Assembly: GCF_017052465.1 (NCBI RefSeq)
Contig: NZ_JAFHKT010000128.1
Coordinates: 1 to 64,000, forward strand
DNA: 64,000 nucleotides
Origin: Arthrobacter pascens
Lineage (GTDB): Bacteria > Actinomycetota > Actinomycetes > Actinomycetales > Micrococcaceae
Reading direction: 5' to 3'
Position numbers and translations under genes: made by a program. Below the pieces are notes generated by a model that saw nothing but the letters and a program-made list of their open reading frames with translations, had not been told where the DNA came from and made no database searches. Below, in pieces: positions 27,927-39,841 of this stretch. Position 1 is the stretch's first letter. Each line of letters opens with the position of its first letter.

Positions 27927-28930
27927 TGGCCCACACAGAATCGCGGGAACGTGGAGCTACCGGCGTCCTGGTGGCGATCATGATGCTGGTGATGATCGGA
28001 GCCGGCGCCCTGGCGGTAGATACCGGGCAGATCTACGCGGAGCGTGCCGAACTCCAGAACGGCGCCGACGCCGGCGCCCTGGCAGCAGTAGATCTCTGCG
28101 CGGAGTCGGGCTGCACGCAGGCTAATGCAGACGCCTTGGCAGCTGCCTTGGCAAACAGCAACGCCAAGGACACGAAATCGACGGTGCAGTCGGTAAACCT
28201 CTCGGTAGCGGGCCAGGTTTCGGTCACTACGTCCACTAAGGACGGCACCACAAACGCCGGGTTCCTGAGCAAGATGTTCGCGAGTGTCCTGAACGCTCCG
28301 GCGGCAACAGTAGGTGCCACCGCAACAGCCAAGTGGTTCTACCCCACCAAGGGCGTCTCCGTCCTCCCCCTGGCCTTTGCTACATGCGAATTCGAGGACG
28401 ACGGAATGCCCCACAAAATCCTCACTCAAGGTGGTGGCAGTGGCGCCCAGGACTGCAACGGGCTCAATCCATCGAACCAGATCATTCCCGGCGGATTTGC
28501 CTGGCTTGCCCCTGACGGCAACACCGGATGCAAGGTCACAGCCGAAGTCGGCCAATGGAGCCAGACTAGCCCCGGCGCGGCCGTTCCCAACGGGTGCATC
28601 GACCTTTTCAATCCGTCGATAAACCCGTCGCTGGCCGGCTCTACCGTTGCACTGCCCGTTTACAAGTACACGTGCGACGGAATGCCAGCCGCACAGTTCG
28701 GCAGCTGCAGCGGCAACAGCGTCAAGTACTACATCGAGAAGTGGGCTGGGTTCAAGCTCCAGGCGTGGAATTTCACCGGTCAGGCCAAGTACGACCCGAC
28801 CAACGTCTTCAGCGGGAGTCAAAAAGGCCTTTACGGAACCTTTGTGGGGTATTCCGCAGATCCGAACCTCTTCAGCGGAGGCTCAACCACACCCAACGGC
28901 AATGTCATTGTCATCGGGCTGATCAAGTAA
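27914..28930 (+). CDS. tadG: TadG-like pilus assembly protein (locus 1)
   Basis: 338 residues; a TadE/G-like protein anchored by one N-terminal helix (ERGATGVLVAIMMLVMIGAG) followed by LAVDTGQIYAERAELQNGADAGALAA, the family signature, and a long secreted domain rich in Gly and Ser with several Cys. ATG 27914 has AGGAG eight bases ahead and lies inside the end of tadE, so the pair is coupled. It lacks an obvious von Willebrand A motif. Role in the pilus is inferred from context. Confidence 0.85.
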   Translation: MQRLVAHTESRERGATGVLVAIMMLVMIGAGALAVDTGQIYAERAELQNGADAGALAAVDLCAESGCTQANADALAAALANSNAKDTKSTVQSVNLSVAGQVSVTTSTKDGTTNAGFLSKMFASVLNAPAATVGATATAKWFYPTKGVSVLPLAFATCEFEDDGMPHKILTQGGGSGAQDCNGLNPSNQIIPGGFAWLAPDGNTGCKVTAEVGQWSQTSPGAAVPNGCIDLFNPSINPSLAGSTVALPVYKYTCDGMPAAQFGSCSGNSVKYYIEKWAGFKLQAWNFTGQAKYDPTNVFSGSQKGLYGTFVGYSADPNLFSGGSTTPNGNVIVIGLIK

Positions 28931-28951
28931 GCAATTATCTAAGGGGAGAAA

Positions 28952-29719
28952 TTGAAAACACGCCTACTGGGAGGCATCGCCGCGCTAGTCGTTGCAATCA
29001 TCGGCACGGTCCTTCTCATCACATATGTTCAAAGCGCAGATCAACGGGCAATGGCAGGTACGGAGACCTCGGAGGTCCTCGTAGTTCAGAAAGCCATTCC
29101 CGCCGGCACACCCGCCAGCGAACTTGGCGGCTCCGTGGCCATGAAGCCGCTCCCGAAGTCCACGTTAACCGAGGGGACCGTCACCGACCTGGCCGCCCTA
29201 GGCACCAAAGTAACCGCCGTTTCGCTCGTACCGGGCGAACAGCTCCTGTCCAGCCGTATGGTCGACGCCGATGCGTTCCTCGGGCCTTCAAGGGTTGCTG
29301 TGCCGGATGGAATGCAGGAGATTTCGATCAAACTGCCCATAGACCGGGTGGTTGGCGGAAAGATCACCGCCGGCGACACCGTCGGCATCTTCATTTCGCT
29401 CCCGGAGGGTTCCAGCGCAACTCAGTCGGCAGGCACCCAACTCACCTTCCACAAAGTACTGGTCACGGCGGCCCAGTTCAGCAACGGCAGCGCCGCGCAG
29501 CCGGACACCGCCCAGGGTGACAAGGCAGAGGGTGCGATGGGTTCCACTAACAGCAACCAAAGCGATGGCACTTATCTCATCACCGTGGCCCGCAACTCAG
29601 TCGACGCCACGCGGCTGGTGTACGCCGTCGAATTCGGCAAAATCTACCTGTCCAAGGAACCGGCTGAAGCAACCGAGGGCAACACCGTCGTAGTCGACAA
29701 GACGAGGGTATTCCGATGA
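28952..29719 (+). CDS. cpaB: CpaB/RcpC-like Flp pilus assembly protein (locus 1)
   Basis: 255 residues with one N-terminal membrane helix (LLGGIAALVVAIIGTVLLITY) and then an SAF-type beta domain (VVQKAIPAGTPASEL; LVPGEQLLSSRMV; ITAGDTVGIFISL). CpaB proteins sit at the periphery of the Tad machine. Start is TTG 28952 with AAGGGGAG seven bases ahead. The stop overlaps cpaE by ATGA. It is paralogous to the gene at 36280. Confidence 0.88.
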   Translation: MKTRLLGGIAALVVAIIGTVLLITYVQSADQRAMAGTETSEVLVVQKAIPAGTPASELGGSVAMKPLPKSTLTEGTVTDLAALGTKVTAVSLVPGEQLLSSRMVDADAFLGPSRVAVPDGMQEISIKLPIDRVVGGKITAGDTVGIFISLPEGSSATQSAGTQLTFHKVLVTAAQFSNGSAAQPDTAQGDKAEGAMGSTNSNQSDGTYLITVARNSVDATRLVYAVEFGKIYLSKEPAEATEGNTVVVDKTRVFR

Positions 29720-30917
29720 GCCGCTTTGTTCTCATCACGCCGAACTCCGATTTCGAACGCCGCGTCCGGATGGCCACTGCCGGCATGCCAGGCTCCCTGC
29801 AGTACTTCGCGGCCGACTACCTTCCCCAAGGTCCCGAGGAAGTGCTCAAGCAGCTCCTCGGCGAGCCACCGGAAGTCTTCATCCTCGGTCCCGGTTTGCC
29901 GGAGGATGACTCGCTGAAGTTTGCGTCGGTCATGGATCTGCAGTACCCCGAGATCAGCATGATTCTGGTCGCCGGGGAGTCGTCCGACATCGCCATCCAG
30001 GCAATGCGGGCCGGTGTACGTGACCTTCTTGACCCTTCAGCCGAAGCCGATCACATCCGCATCATCGTGGAGCGGGCAAGCCTCGCAGCAGCCGGCCGAC
30101 GTCGGGGTCTCGCACCCAGCAGCTCCGAACACCGCGAACACGCTGAAGGCGGACGCATCATAGCCGTCCTCTCCCCCAAGGGAGGTGTGGGCAAGACCAC
30201 CGTTGCGACCAACCTCGCCGTTGGCCTCGCCAAAATCGCACCCATGGGTGTGGTGATCGTGGACCTTGACCTCCAGTTCGGCGACGTGGCCAGCGGTCTC
30301 ATGCTGGAGCCCGCGCACACCATCACTGATGCTGTGGTGGGCGCCGCCAGCCAGGATTCGATGGTGCTCAAGACGTACCTGAGCGTGCATCCGGCGGGAC
30401 TATACGCCCTGTGCGCGCCGAAGAATCCAGTGGAAATGGACCGCATCACTGGTGAGCACGTCACTCAGCTCCTCAACCAGTTGCGGCAGGAATTTCAATA
30501 CGTGGTCATTGACACGGCACCTGGACTGGGCGAGCACGTTCTCGCAACCTTGGACCTGGCCTCGGATGCGGTGTGGATCTGTGGCATGGATGTTCCGAGC
30601 ATCAGGGGCCTGCGCACTGGAAGCCAGATCCTGGCCGAACTGAATCTCCTGCCAGAACGCCGGCACGTTGTGCTCAATATGGCCGATCGCCGCACTGGCC
30701 TGACCTTGCACGACGTGGAAGCGACTATCGGCGCGCCGGTGGACGTGGTGCTGCCACGGTCACGCACCCTTCCCTTTTCCACCAACAAGGGTGTGCCGGT
30801 TCTTCAGGACGGCGGCCGTGACCCCGCAGCAAAGGGCCTGCAGCAGCTCGTAGACCGTTTCAAACCCAATTGGGAAGCCAGACCCCATAAGAAGTTGCAT
30901 CGAAGGGCGGTAGTCCA

Positions 30918-30921
<4 letters not shown>
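29716..30921 (+). CDS. cpaE: CpaE/TadZ-like localisation ATPase (locus 1)
   Basis: A 401-residue MinD/ParA-type protein thought to place the pilus machine at its site on the membrane. Residues 1 to about 130 are a degenerate receiver-like domain (SRFVLITPNSDFERRV). The ATPase follows with the deviant Walker A KGGVGKTTVATNLAVG near residue 154 and DLDLQFGDVASGL. A basic tail (KKLHRRAVVQ) ends it. ATG overlaps cpaB and the end overlaps cpaF at GTGA, giving tight coupling. Confidence 0.9.
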
Positions 30922-32402
<1,481 letters not shown>

Positions 32403-32404
32403 TC

Positions 32405-33367
32405 ATGGCCACCGACGTGCCGGTCGCACTGTTCGTGGGCGGGCTGTTCCTGGTCTACCTCGCACTCGGCCTGGTGTTCGGAGTAGTTCTGAAGGGCCGA
32501 GCGGGTGTACCCCTCTCGAGAAGACGCCCTGACGCCGTTTCTTCCTCCTCCTCCTCCTCCTCCAGTCTGACTCGCCTTACCAGCCAGGCTGTGGGGGCAC
32601 TCAACCGCGGCCTCAAAAAAAGGCCTACCGGAATCCTGAGCCGCGAAAAGCTGGAACAGGCAGGCCTCAACAAGGAGCCGGGCGACTACCTGCTGATGGC
32701 CGGAGCGGTGACTCTGATGGCGGCCGTTCTGGGATACTTCCTCGGTGGCCTGGGAATCGGCGTCTTGGCATTGCTGCTGGCCCCGTTCCTGCTCTACGTT
32801 CTCTTGAACATGCTCGTCGCACGGCGTCGCCGGAAGTTCGACAGCCAGGTACCGGACACTGTGCAGATGTTTTCCGGCGGGCTCCGGGCCGGCCACAGCC
32901 TCCTAAGGGCCATCGATGCTGCCGCGCAAGAGAACGATGCACCGATGGCTGAGGAGCTGAGCCGCATCGTCAACGAAACGAGAATCGGCCGCGACCTGGG
33001 TGAATCCTTGGCGGACGTGGCGCACAGAACGGCCAGCGAGGACTTTCACGGGATTGCCCAGGCCATCGAGATCCATCGCGAAGTAGGTGGCGACCTGGCT
33101 GAAGTCCTGGATCACGTGGGCGAAACGATCCGGGACCGGAATCAGGTTAGAGGCCAGGTACGGGCGTTGAGTGCGGAAGGTCGGGTTTCGGCCATCGTCC
33201 TGATGGCACTGCCGATCCTGATGTTTGTCGGTCTGGGGCTCTTCAATCCGACGTACATGCAGGTTTTCACCACCACCGTCGTCGGATTCGTCATGGTGGG
33301 TGCAGCCATTGGCCTTCTGTGCGCCGGTGGGTTCTGGCTCAGCCGAATCATCAAGCCGAAATACTAG
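32405..33367 (+). CDS. tadB: TadB-like pilus membrane protein (locus 1)
   Basis: 320 residues with an N-terminal helix, a middle pair and a C-terminal pair of helices around a T2SSF domain (FSGGLRAGHSLLRAIDAAAQE; EIHREVGGDLAEVLDHVGETIRDR). It forms the inner-membrane platform with TadC. A run of nine serines (after RRPDAV) encoded by a TCC repeat at about 32538-32562 lies in the first cytoplasmic loop and is absent from the locus-2 copy. Confidence 0.92.
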   Translation: MATDVPVALFVGGLFLVYLALGLVFGVVLKGRAGVPLSRRRPDAVSSSSSSSSSLTRLTSQAVGALNRGLKKRPTGILSREKLEQAGLNKEPGDYLLMAGAVTLMAAVLGYFLGGLGIGVLALLLAPFLLYVLLNMLVARRRRKFDSQVPDTVQMFSGGLRAGHSLLRAIDAAAQENDAPMAEELSRIVNETRIGRDLGESLADVAHRTASEDFHGIAQAIEIHREVGGDLAEVLDHVGETIRDRNQVRGQVRALSAEGRVSAIVLMALPILMFVGLGLFNPTYMQVFTTTVVGFVMVGAAIGLLCAGGFWLSRIIKPKY

Positions 33368-33379
33368 GGGGTAGAAGAA

Positions 33380-34255
33380 ATGCAACCCATAGCACTCGCA
33401 GCCATCTTGGCGATTGTCCTTCCAATTTCCGGCATGATCTGGCTGACGTTCACGGGAGACCGGGCTGGACTCCGCAACATTCAAGCCAACTTGGGCGGGC
33501 GGCCAAGCCAGGCCGCCCAGTCACTGAACGTCAATGAGCAGCTCGCAAAACTGTCCCGTCGGCTGACCCCTCACAGCTATGAAGCGTGGCTGGACAAGCA
33601 GTTGGCGGGAGTCGGGCGGCCCAAGGAGTGGCCGCTGGCCAGGATCATTATGGTCAAGCCCCTGCTCGCCTTCGGCGGAGCGATCGTTGGGCTTATCGTG
33701 TACCTGGGAGCGCCCTCTGCCGGGCGGCTCATCCTCGGGGTAGGAATAGTGGCGTTCTGCTACTTCGTCCCGGACATCCTCCTTCGCACCAAGGCCCAGA
33801 AGCGACGTGAGGCGATCCGGCTGGAGCTTCCCAATGCCATTGACCAAATGCTGATATCGGTTCAGGCCGGCCTCGGCTTCGAGACCGCCATGGGCCGAGC
33901 CGGTGAAAACGGCAGCGGACCGCTGGCCGATGAGCTGATCAGGACATTGCAGGACATCCAGGTGGGTCGGTCCCGCAAGGAAGCCTATCTGTCGCTCTCC
34001 GACCGGGTCGATGTTCCTGACGTACGCAGCTTCATTCGGGCCGTAATCCAAGCAGACACCTATGGCATTGCCATCGTGGGCGTGCTCAAGTTACAAGCCA
34101 AGGATATGAGGATCAAACGGCGGCAGCGAGCGGAAGAGCATGCCATGAAGATGCCCGTCAAGATGCTTTTCCCATTGATCTTCTTCATCCTGCCAACCCT
34201 ATTCATCGTGTTGCTGGGGCCGGCCGTGCTCAAAATCATGGCCGTATTCTCCTAG
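33380..34255 (+). CDS. tadC: TadC-like pilus membrane protein (locus 1)
   Basis: 291 residues, second T2SSF-type platform protein. Signature segments are LPNAIDQMLISVQAGLGFETAMGRAGENG, RTLQDIQVGRSRKEAYLSLSDRVDVP and RRQRAEEHAMKMPVKMLFPLIFFILPTLF. ATG 33380 follows tadB by 12 bases with GGGGGTAGAAG upstream. It is the last gene of locus 1 and is followed by a strong terminator. Confidence 0.92.
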   Translation: MQPIALAAILAIVLPISGMIWLTFTGDRAGLRNIQANLGGRPSQAAQSLNVNEQLAKLSRRLTPHSYEAWLDKQLAGVGRPKEWPLARIIMVKPLLAFGGAIVGLIVYLGAPSAGRLILGVGIVAFCYFVPDILLRTKAQKRREAIRLELPNAIDQMLISVQAGLGFETAMGRAGENGSGPLADELIRTLQDIQVGRSRKEAYLSLSDRVDVPDVRSFIRAVIQADTYGIAIVGVLKLQAKDMRIKRRQRAEEHAMKMPVKMLFPLIFFILPTLFIVLLGPAVLKIMAVFS

Positions 34256-34317
34256 GCGGACCACAATTCCACAGCCCCGAACAGCACGACACAGCGCCAT
34301 ATGGCGCTGCAGAGACC

Positions 34318-34350
34318 GGACCCCCTCGGATCCCAGCACCGAGGGGGTCC
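34318..34350 (+). terminator. Rho-independent terminator closing tad locus 1
   Basis: Perfect 12-bp stem ggaccccctcgg with ccgagggggtcc, loop of nine bases, followed by TTTTT. It lies 63 bases past tadC. A perfect 18-bp palindrome (cagcgccat-atggcgctg, 34292-34309) lies just upstream. Together they show that locus 2 needs its own promoter, somewhere in 34351-34543, which otherwise holds nothing I recognise. Confidence 0.9.
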
Positions 34351-34543
34351 TTTTTGCGTGCCCCCCGGGCGCTGACGAGGGCGGAAGGACAGGGTAAGCG
34401 CAGGGATAACGCAGGATATGCGCAGCTTGGGAAGGCTTGGCACAGGATGCTCCAAGGTGCCTATCCCTGGCGGAAATCACGCTGCATCCTATTTACAGAG
34501 CTGGTGACGGACCAGCTTCCCTTCACTCGCTCAGGAGTTCAAA

Positions 34544-34768
34544 ATGCTTTCTCTGTACATCAACCTCTCCTCCCGCCTCCACCGCGATGAGAAAGGTGCA
34601 ACCGCTGTTGAATACGGCATCATGGTCGCCCTCATCGCCGTTGTGATCATTGCCGCCGTCACGCTCCTCGGCGGCTCGCTGGGCGACGCGTTTGGAGACA
34701 TAAAGTGCTCCATCACGACCCCGGCAACGCCGAACTGGGTTGCAGCGACTGAGACGTGCGCGGCGTAA
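34544..34768 (+). CDS. flp: Flp-type pilin 3 (locus 2)
   Basis: 74 residues, distinct from pilins 1 and 2. ATG 34544 has CAGGAG seven bases ahead. The leader is short and ends at Gly18 in RDEKG; the mature part begins ATAVEYGIMVALIAVVIIAAV. Unlike the other two it has a 20-residue polar tail with two Cys, which could make a disulfide. It heads the second pilus locus. Confidence 0.92.
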   Translation: MLSLYINLSSRLHRDEKGATAVEYGIMVALIAVVIIAAVTLLGGSLGDAFGDIKCSITTPATPNWVAATETCAA

Positions 34769-34783
34769 GTACCAGCCCAGATT

Positions 34784-34835
34784 GTCAGTTCGGCGGCGGT
34801 TGCGAAACCGCCGCCGAAACTGACTGTTCAGTTTC
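34784..34835 (+). promoter_or_regulatory. Two mutually exclusive hairpins between flp3 and tadE2
   Basis: Hairpin A: gtcagttcggcggcggtt (34784 on) pairs with aaccgccgccgaaactgac (to 34824) with one bulged base. Hairpin B: gaaactga (34816-34823) pairs with tcagtttc (34828-34835) around ctgt. They share the gaaactga segment, so only one can form at a time. Hairpin B ends close to the tadE2 ribosome site region. This can set the level of assembly genes relative to the pilin. Confidence 0.55.
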
Positions 34836-34849
34836 GATGAGAGGCCACC

Positions 34850-35224
34850 ATGTCGAGGGCATCCGAACGTGGAGCGGTCGCGGTTGAGTTCGTATTACTG
34901 GCCCCAGTCCTGATAATGATCCTTCTCGGCATCATGGAATTCGGCCGGGCCTACAACGTTCAAGTATTACTAACCAATGCTGCCCGCGAGGGTGTCCGCA
35001 GCATGGCGATCAACAACAGCCAAACTTCTGCCCTGACGGCGGCTAAGAATGCCGCAACGCAATTAAGCCCGGCTCTGACAGATGGCAACATCGCGTTCAG
35101 CGCCGCTAACTGCGCGGTCGGAGCCCAGATGACCGTGACAATCACTTACTCGCTCAGCACGATGACCGGCATTGCCGGTCCATTTGGCATGACGGGAAAA
35201 GGAACAATGCTGTGCGGCGGCTAG
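34850..35224 (+). CDS. tadE: TadE-like pseudopilin (locus 2)
   Basis: 124 residues from ATG 34850. The very short leader MSRASERG precedes AVAVEFVLLAPVLIMILLGIM, with the Glu of a pseudopilin site, then FGRAYNVQVLLTNAAREGVRSMAINNSQTSA. It matches TadE of locus 1 along its length. The end overlaps tadG2 by 13 bases, the same overlap as in locus 1. Confidence 0.88.
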   Translation: MSRASERGAVAVEFVLLAPVLIMILLGIMEFGRAYNVQVLLTNAAREGVRSMAINNSQTSALTAAKNAATQLSPALTDGNIAFSAANCAVGAQMTVTITYSLSTMTGIAGPFGMTGKGTMLCGG

Positions 35225-36237
35225 CAGTGTCTGCTGACAACGAGCGCGGCGGGATCGCCGTTATTGTCGCACTTGCGATGGTGGTAATGCTCGGCTTCGC
35301 AGCCATCTCTATTGACGTTGCGAAGCTCTACGCCGAACGTGCCCAACTGCAGAACGGATCGGATTCGGCTGCCTTGATGGTGGCGCACAAATGTGCCAAG
35401 AACGAGGCGGATACAAACTGCTCCGCAACAGCTCAAATGGCAGCTGACCTCGCAAATAAGAATGCGCTGGATGGCCTCAGCAACGTGAAATCCATCTCCC
35501 TCGATAAACCTAACCGCACGGTCCAGGTGACAGCAGGGGCAAAAGAAACCGGCAGCGCCACGAACAGTGTCTCCCTCTTCTTCGCCAGGGTCCTCGGAAT
35601 GTCCAGTGCCGAGGTTTCGGCCGGTTCGAGCGTGCGCTGGGGAAGCCCCGTAGAAGGCACCACGCCCTTCCCGCTGGCATTTTCGGTGTGCCAGGTTTCG
35701 GGCATGGTCGACGGTGCAACCCAGCTTCTGCAGAACCATACTTCCAATGCCAACGCGGATTGCGGCCTCGGCCCTGCCGGAAAGACTGTCCCCGGCGGCT
35801 TTGCCTGGATCGTTCAGAGCACCGGTCAGTGCGGCGGCCTTGTTAACTTGGCCATCAATCAGAGTGGCAGCGACACCGGCAACGACGGCCCCTCGAACTG
35901 TGATGCGGTCCTCAATAAGTGGGCCGCGGAACTTGGTGCCGGCAGACCAGTTACCGTCTTGCTGCCGGTGTACGAGGACGTCACCGGAACCGGCTCCGGG
36001 GCCTCGTACGACTTGCTGGCCTTCGCCTCATTTAGTGTGCAGGGATGGGCATTCAGCGGTGCCGACAAGCTCCCGATGGTCTACAACAACGCCTCATCTT
36101 CCGATAAGGACCTGCAGTGCAAAGGCAGCTGCCGCGGCATCATCGGAAAGTTCGTCAAGTACGTCTCCCTCGCTGACGGCTACAAGCTGGGACCCGTCAG
36201 CCCGTACGGCGCCACGGTCGTCGAACTCACCAGCTAG
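35212..36237 (+). CDS. tadG: TadG-like pilus assembly protein (locus 2)
   Basis: 341 residues. GTG 35212 has AAGGA eight bases upstream; a second GTG at 35227 is possible. The N-terminal helix is NERGGIAVIVALAMVVMLGFAA and the signature is SIDVAKLYAERAQLQNGSDSAALM. The secreted part carries several Cys and resembles the locus-1 copy, including PGGFAWI against PGGFAWL. Context gives the function. Confidence 0.85.
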   Translation: MRRLAVSADNERGGIAVIVALAMVVMLGFAAISIDVAKLYAERAQLQNGSDSAALMVAHKCAKNEADTNCSATAQMAADLANKNALDGLSNVKSISLDKPNRTVQVTAGAKETGSATNSVSLFFARVLGMSSAEVSAGSSVRWGSPVEGTTPFPLAFSVCQVSGMVDGATQLLQNHTSNANADCGLGPAGKTVPGGFAWIVQSTGQCGGLVNLAINQSGSDTGNDGPSNCDAVLNKWAAELGAGRPVTVLLPVYEDVTGTGSGASYDLLAFASFSVQGWAFSGADKLPMVYNNASSSDKDLQCKGSCRGIIGKFVKYVSLADGYKLGPVSPYGATVVELTS

Positions 36238-36279
36238 ACCTATGCAGTTCAGTGAATCAAAATTCCTCAGGAGCAGATC

Positions 36280-37056
36280 GTGAAGTCTCGGTTGTTGGCA
36301 GGAGCGGCAGCGGTAGTCCTCGCCATCGTCGGCGCGATGTTGGTGATTTCCTATGCCCAGGGGGCGGACCAGCGGGCCGTCAAGAACCTCGAGCCAGTGG
36401 CGGTCCTGGTCGTCAAGACGGCGATTCCTGCCGGCACTCCGGTGGAATCCATGACTGCCTCTGTGACCACCGAACAGCTTCCTGCCGCGGCCGTGACCGG
36501 CTCTTCCCTCAAGTCCTTTGACGGATCCAAGGGCAAGGTGGCAGCCGTCGACCTGGTTCCCGGCGAACAGCTCGTGACCGAACGCCTGGTCGAGCCCGAA
36601 GAACTGAAGACGCAGGGATCGGTAGAAGTCCCCGCAGGCCTGCAGGAAGTCTCCTTCCAGCTCGAGCCGGTCCGCGTCGTTGGCGGCAGGCTGGCTCCCG
36701 GCGACCGTGTGGGCGTCTTCGTCAACCTTGAAAAGGGGGCACTTGAAGACAAGCTCGACGTCGAAACCACCAAACTGACCGTCCGCAAGGCCCTCGTCAC
36801 AGCCGTTCAGCGCGCCCCGGAGCCTGCCCCGACAGCCGCGCCGGCGCCCACCGCGAGCGCCGATCCGAACGCCGGCAACCCGCAGGACACCACTCTTCCG
36901 ACGGGTTCCCTCATGCTCACCGTCGCCGTCAGCGACGCCGACGCTGCAAAGATCGTTTTTGCCGCGGAGTACGCAGATATCTGGCTCAGCAAGGAGCCCG
37001 CGAACGCCAAGGACAGCGGCCCCCGGATCATTCAGCGGAGCGAGGTCTACAAGTGA
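36280..37056 (+). CDS. cpaB: CpaB/RcpC-like Flp pilus assembly protein (locus 2)
   Basis: 258 residues: helix LLAGAAAVVLAIVGAMLVISY, then the SAF-like domain (VVKTAIPAGTPVES; DLVPGEQLVTERLVEPEEL; LAPGDRVGVFVNLEKG). A Pro/Ala-rich insert (EPAPTAAPAPTASADPN) replaces the linker of the locus-1 copy. GTG 36280 has CAGGAG upstream. It overlaps cpaE2 by four bases. Confidence 0.88.
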   Translation: MKSRLLAGAAAVVLAIVGAMLVISYAQGADQRAVKNLEPVAVLVVKTAIPAGTPVESMTASVTTEQLPAAAVTGSSLKSFDGSKGKVAAVDLVPGEQLVTERLVEPEELKTQGSVEVPAGLQEVSFQLEPVRVVGGRLAPGDRVGVFVNLEKGALEDKLDVETTKLTVRKALVTAVQRAPEPAPTAAPAPTASADPNAGNPQDTTLPTGSLMLTVAVSDADAAKIVFAAEYADIWLSKEPANAKDSGPRIIQRSEVYK

Positions 37057-38243
37057 GCCGCTTCGTCCTGATCACGCCGAGCGCGGACTTCGACAGCCGC
37101 TTGCGGCAGGCCGTTGAGGGCGGGCTCCAGGGCGGCGTGCAGACGTTCTTCACCAATGTCCTGCCGGCCGGCCCCTACGACCTGTTCGCCCAGCTCAACC
37201 AGGAGCGGCCAGAAGTCCTCATCCTCGGACCGGATGTGCCTGTAGACGATGCGCTGCGCCTGGCCACGGTGCTGGACGTGCAGGTGCCGGACCTTACGGT
37301 ACTCCTGGTGAGCGAACCTGATCCGGAGCTCCTCTTGCAGGCCATGCGCGCCGGCATCCGGGATATCCTCAGCCCGTCCGCCGACCCCTCGCACATGCGG
37401 GTCCTGCTGGAGCGCGCCTGCCAGTCCTTCGCCACCCGCCACCGGCCGGAACAGCCCAAGCAGGCTGACAGCAAGGGAAGAGTGATCGGCGTCTTCTCGC
37501 CCAAGGGTGGAGTGGGCAAGACCACCATCGCCACCAACCTCGCAGTAGGGCTCGGCAAGGCGGCGCCCATGAGCGTCGTGGTGGTTGACCTTGACCTGCA
37601 GTTCGGCGACGTCGCGTCCGGCCTCTACCTCAACCCGGAGCACACGGTTACGGATGCGGTCTCCCCCGCTGCCAGCGAGGACACCCTGGTGCTCAAGGCG
37701 TTCCTCACGGTTCACCCCTCCAGCATCTACGCCGTGTGCGCGCCCGACAACCCGGTCGATGCCGACCACATCGCACCTGAACAGGTCACCCGGCTGCTGG
37801 AACAGCTGGCGGAAGAATTCCAATACGTCGTTGTAGACACTGCCCCCGGCTTGCCGGAGATAGGACTTGCCGCCATGGAGGCCTGCACTGACGTGGTCTG
37901 GGTCAGCGCCATGGACATTCCCAGCGTCCGCGGTCTCCGCTCCGGGCTGGACGTCCTCCGCCAACTCGACATTCTGCCCGAGGGAAGGCACGTGGTCCTG
38001 AACATGGCTGACGCCAAATGCGGGCTCTCAGTCCAGGACGTCGAATCCACCATCGGCGCACCCGTCGATGTCAGTGTTCCGCGTTCCCGCGCCGTGGCAT
38101 TCTCTACCAACCGCGGCATTCCGGTACTGCAGGAAGCCAAGAAGGATCCAGCAGTCAAAGGACTCAATCAGCTGGTCGAGCGGTTCAGCCCCAATGGGCA
38201 GGCAAAGGGCCAGCGGCGAAGCCACCGACGGGTGGTGGTCTAG
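37053..38243 (+). CDS. cpaE: CpaE/TadZ-like localisation ATPase (locus 2)
   Basis: 396 residues, paralogue of the gene at 29716. It has an N-terminal receiver-like domain (SRFVLITPSADFDSRLRQAVEGG) and a MinD/ParA ATPase with KGGVGKTTIATNLAVG and DLDLQFGDVASGLYL. A basic tail GQRRSHRRVVV matches the locus-1 tail in character. GTG start overlaps cpaB2; the stop codon is followed directly by the cpaF2 ATG. Confidence 0.9.
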   Translation: MSRFVLITPSADFDSRLRQAVEGGLQGGVQTFFTNVLPAGPYDLFAQLNQERPEVLILGPDVPVDDALRLATVLDVQVPDLTVLLVSEPDPELLLQAMRAGIRDILSPSADPSHMRVLLERACQSFATRHRPEQPKQADSKGRVIGVFSPKGGVGKTTIATNLAVGLGKAAPMSVVVVDLDLQFGDVASGLYLNPEHTVTDAVSPAASEDTLVLKAFLTVHPSSIYAVCAPDNPVDADHIAPEQVTRLLEQLAEEFQYVVVDTAPGLPEIGLAAMEACTDVVWVSAMDIPSVRGLRSGLDVLRQLDILPEGRHVVLNMADAKCGLSVQDVESTIGAPVDVSVPRSRAVAFSTNRGIPVLQEAKKDPAVKGLNQLVERFSPNGQAKGQRRSHRRVVV

Positions 38244-39836
<1,593 letters not shown>

Positions 39837-39841
39837 CGCCA

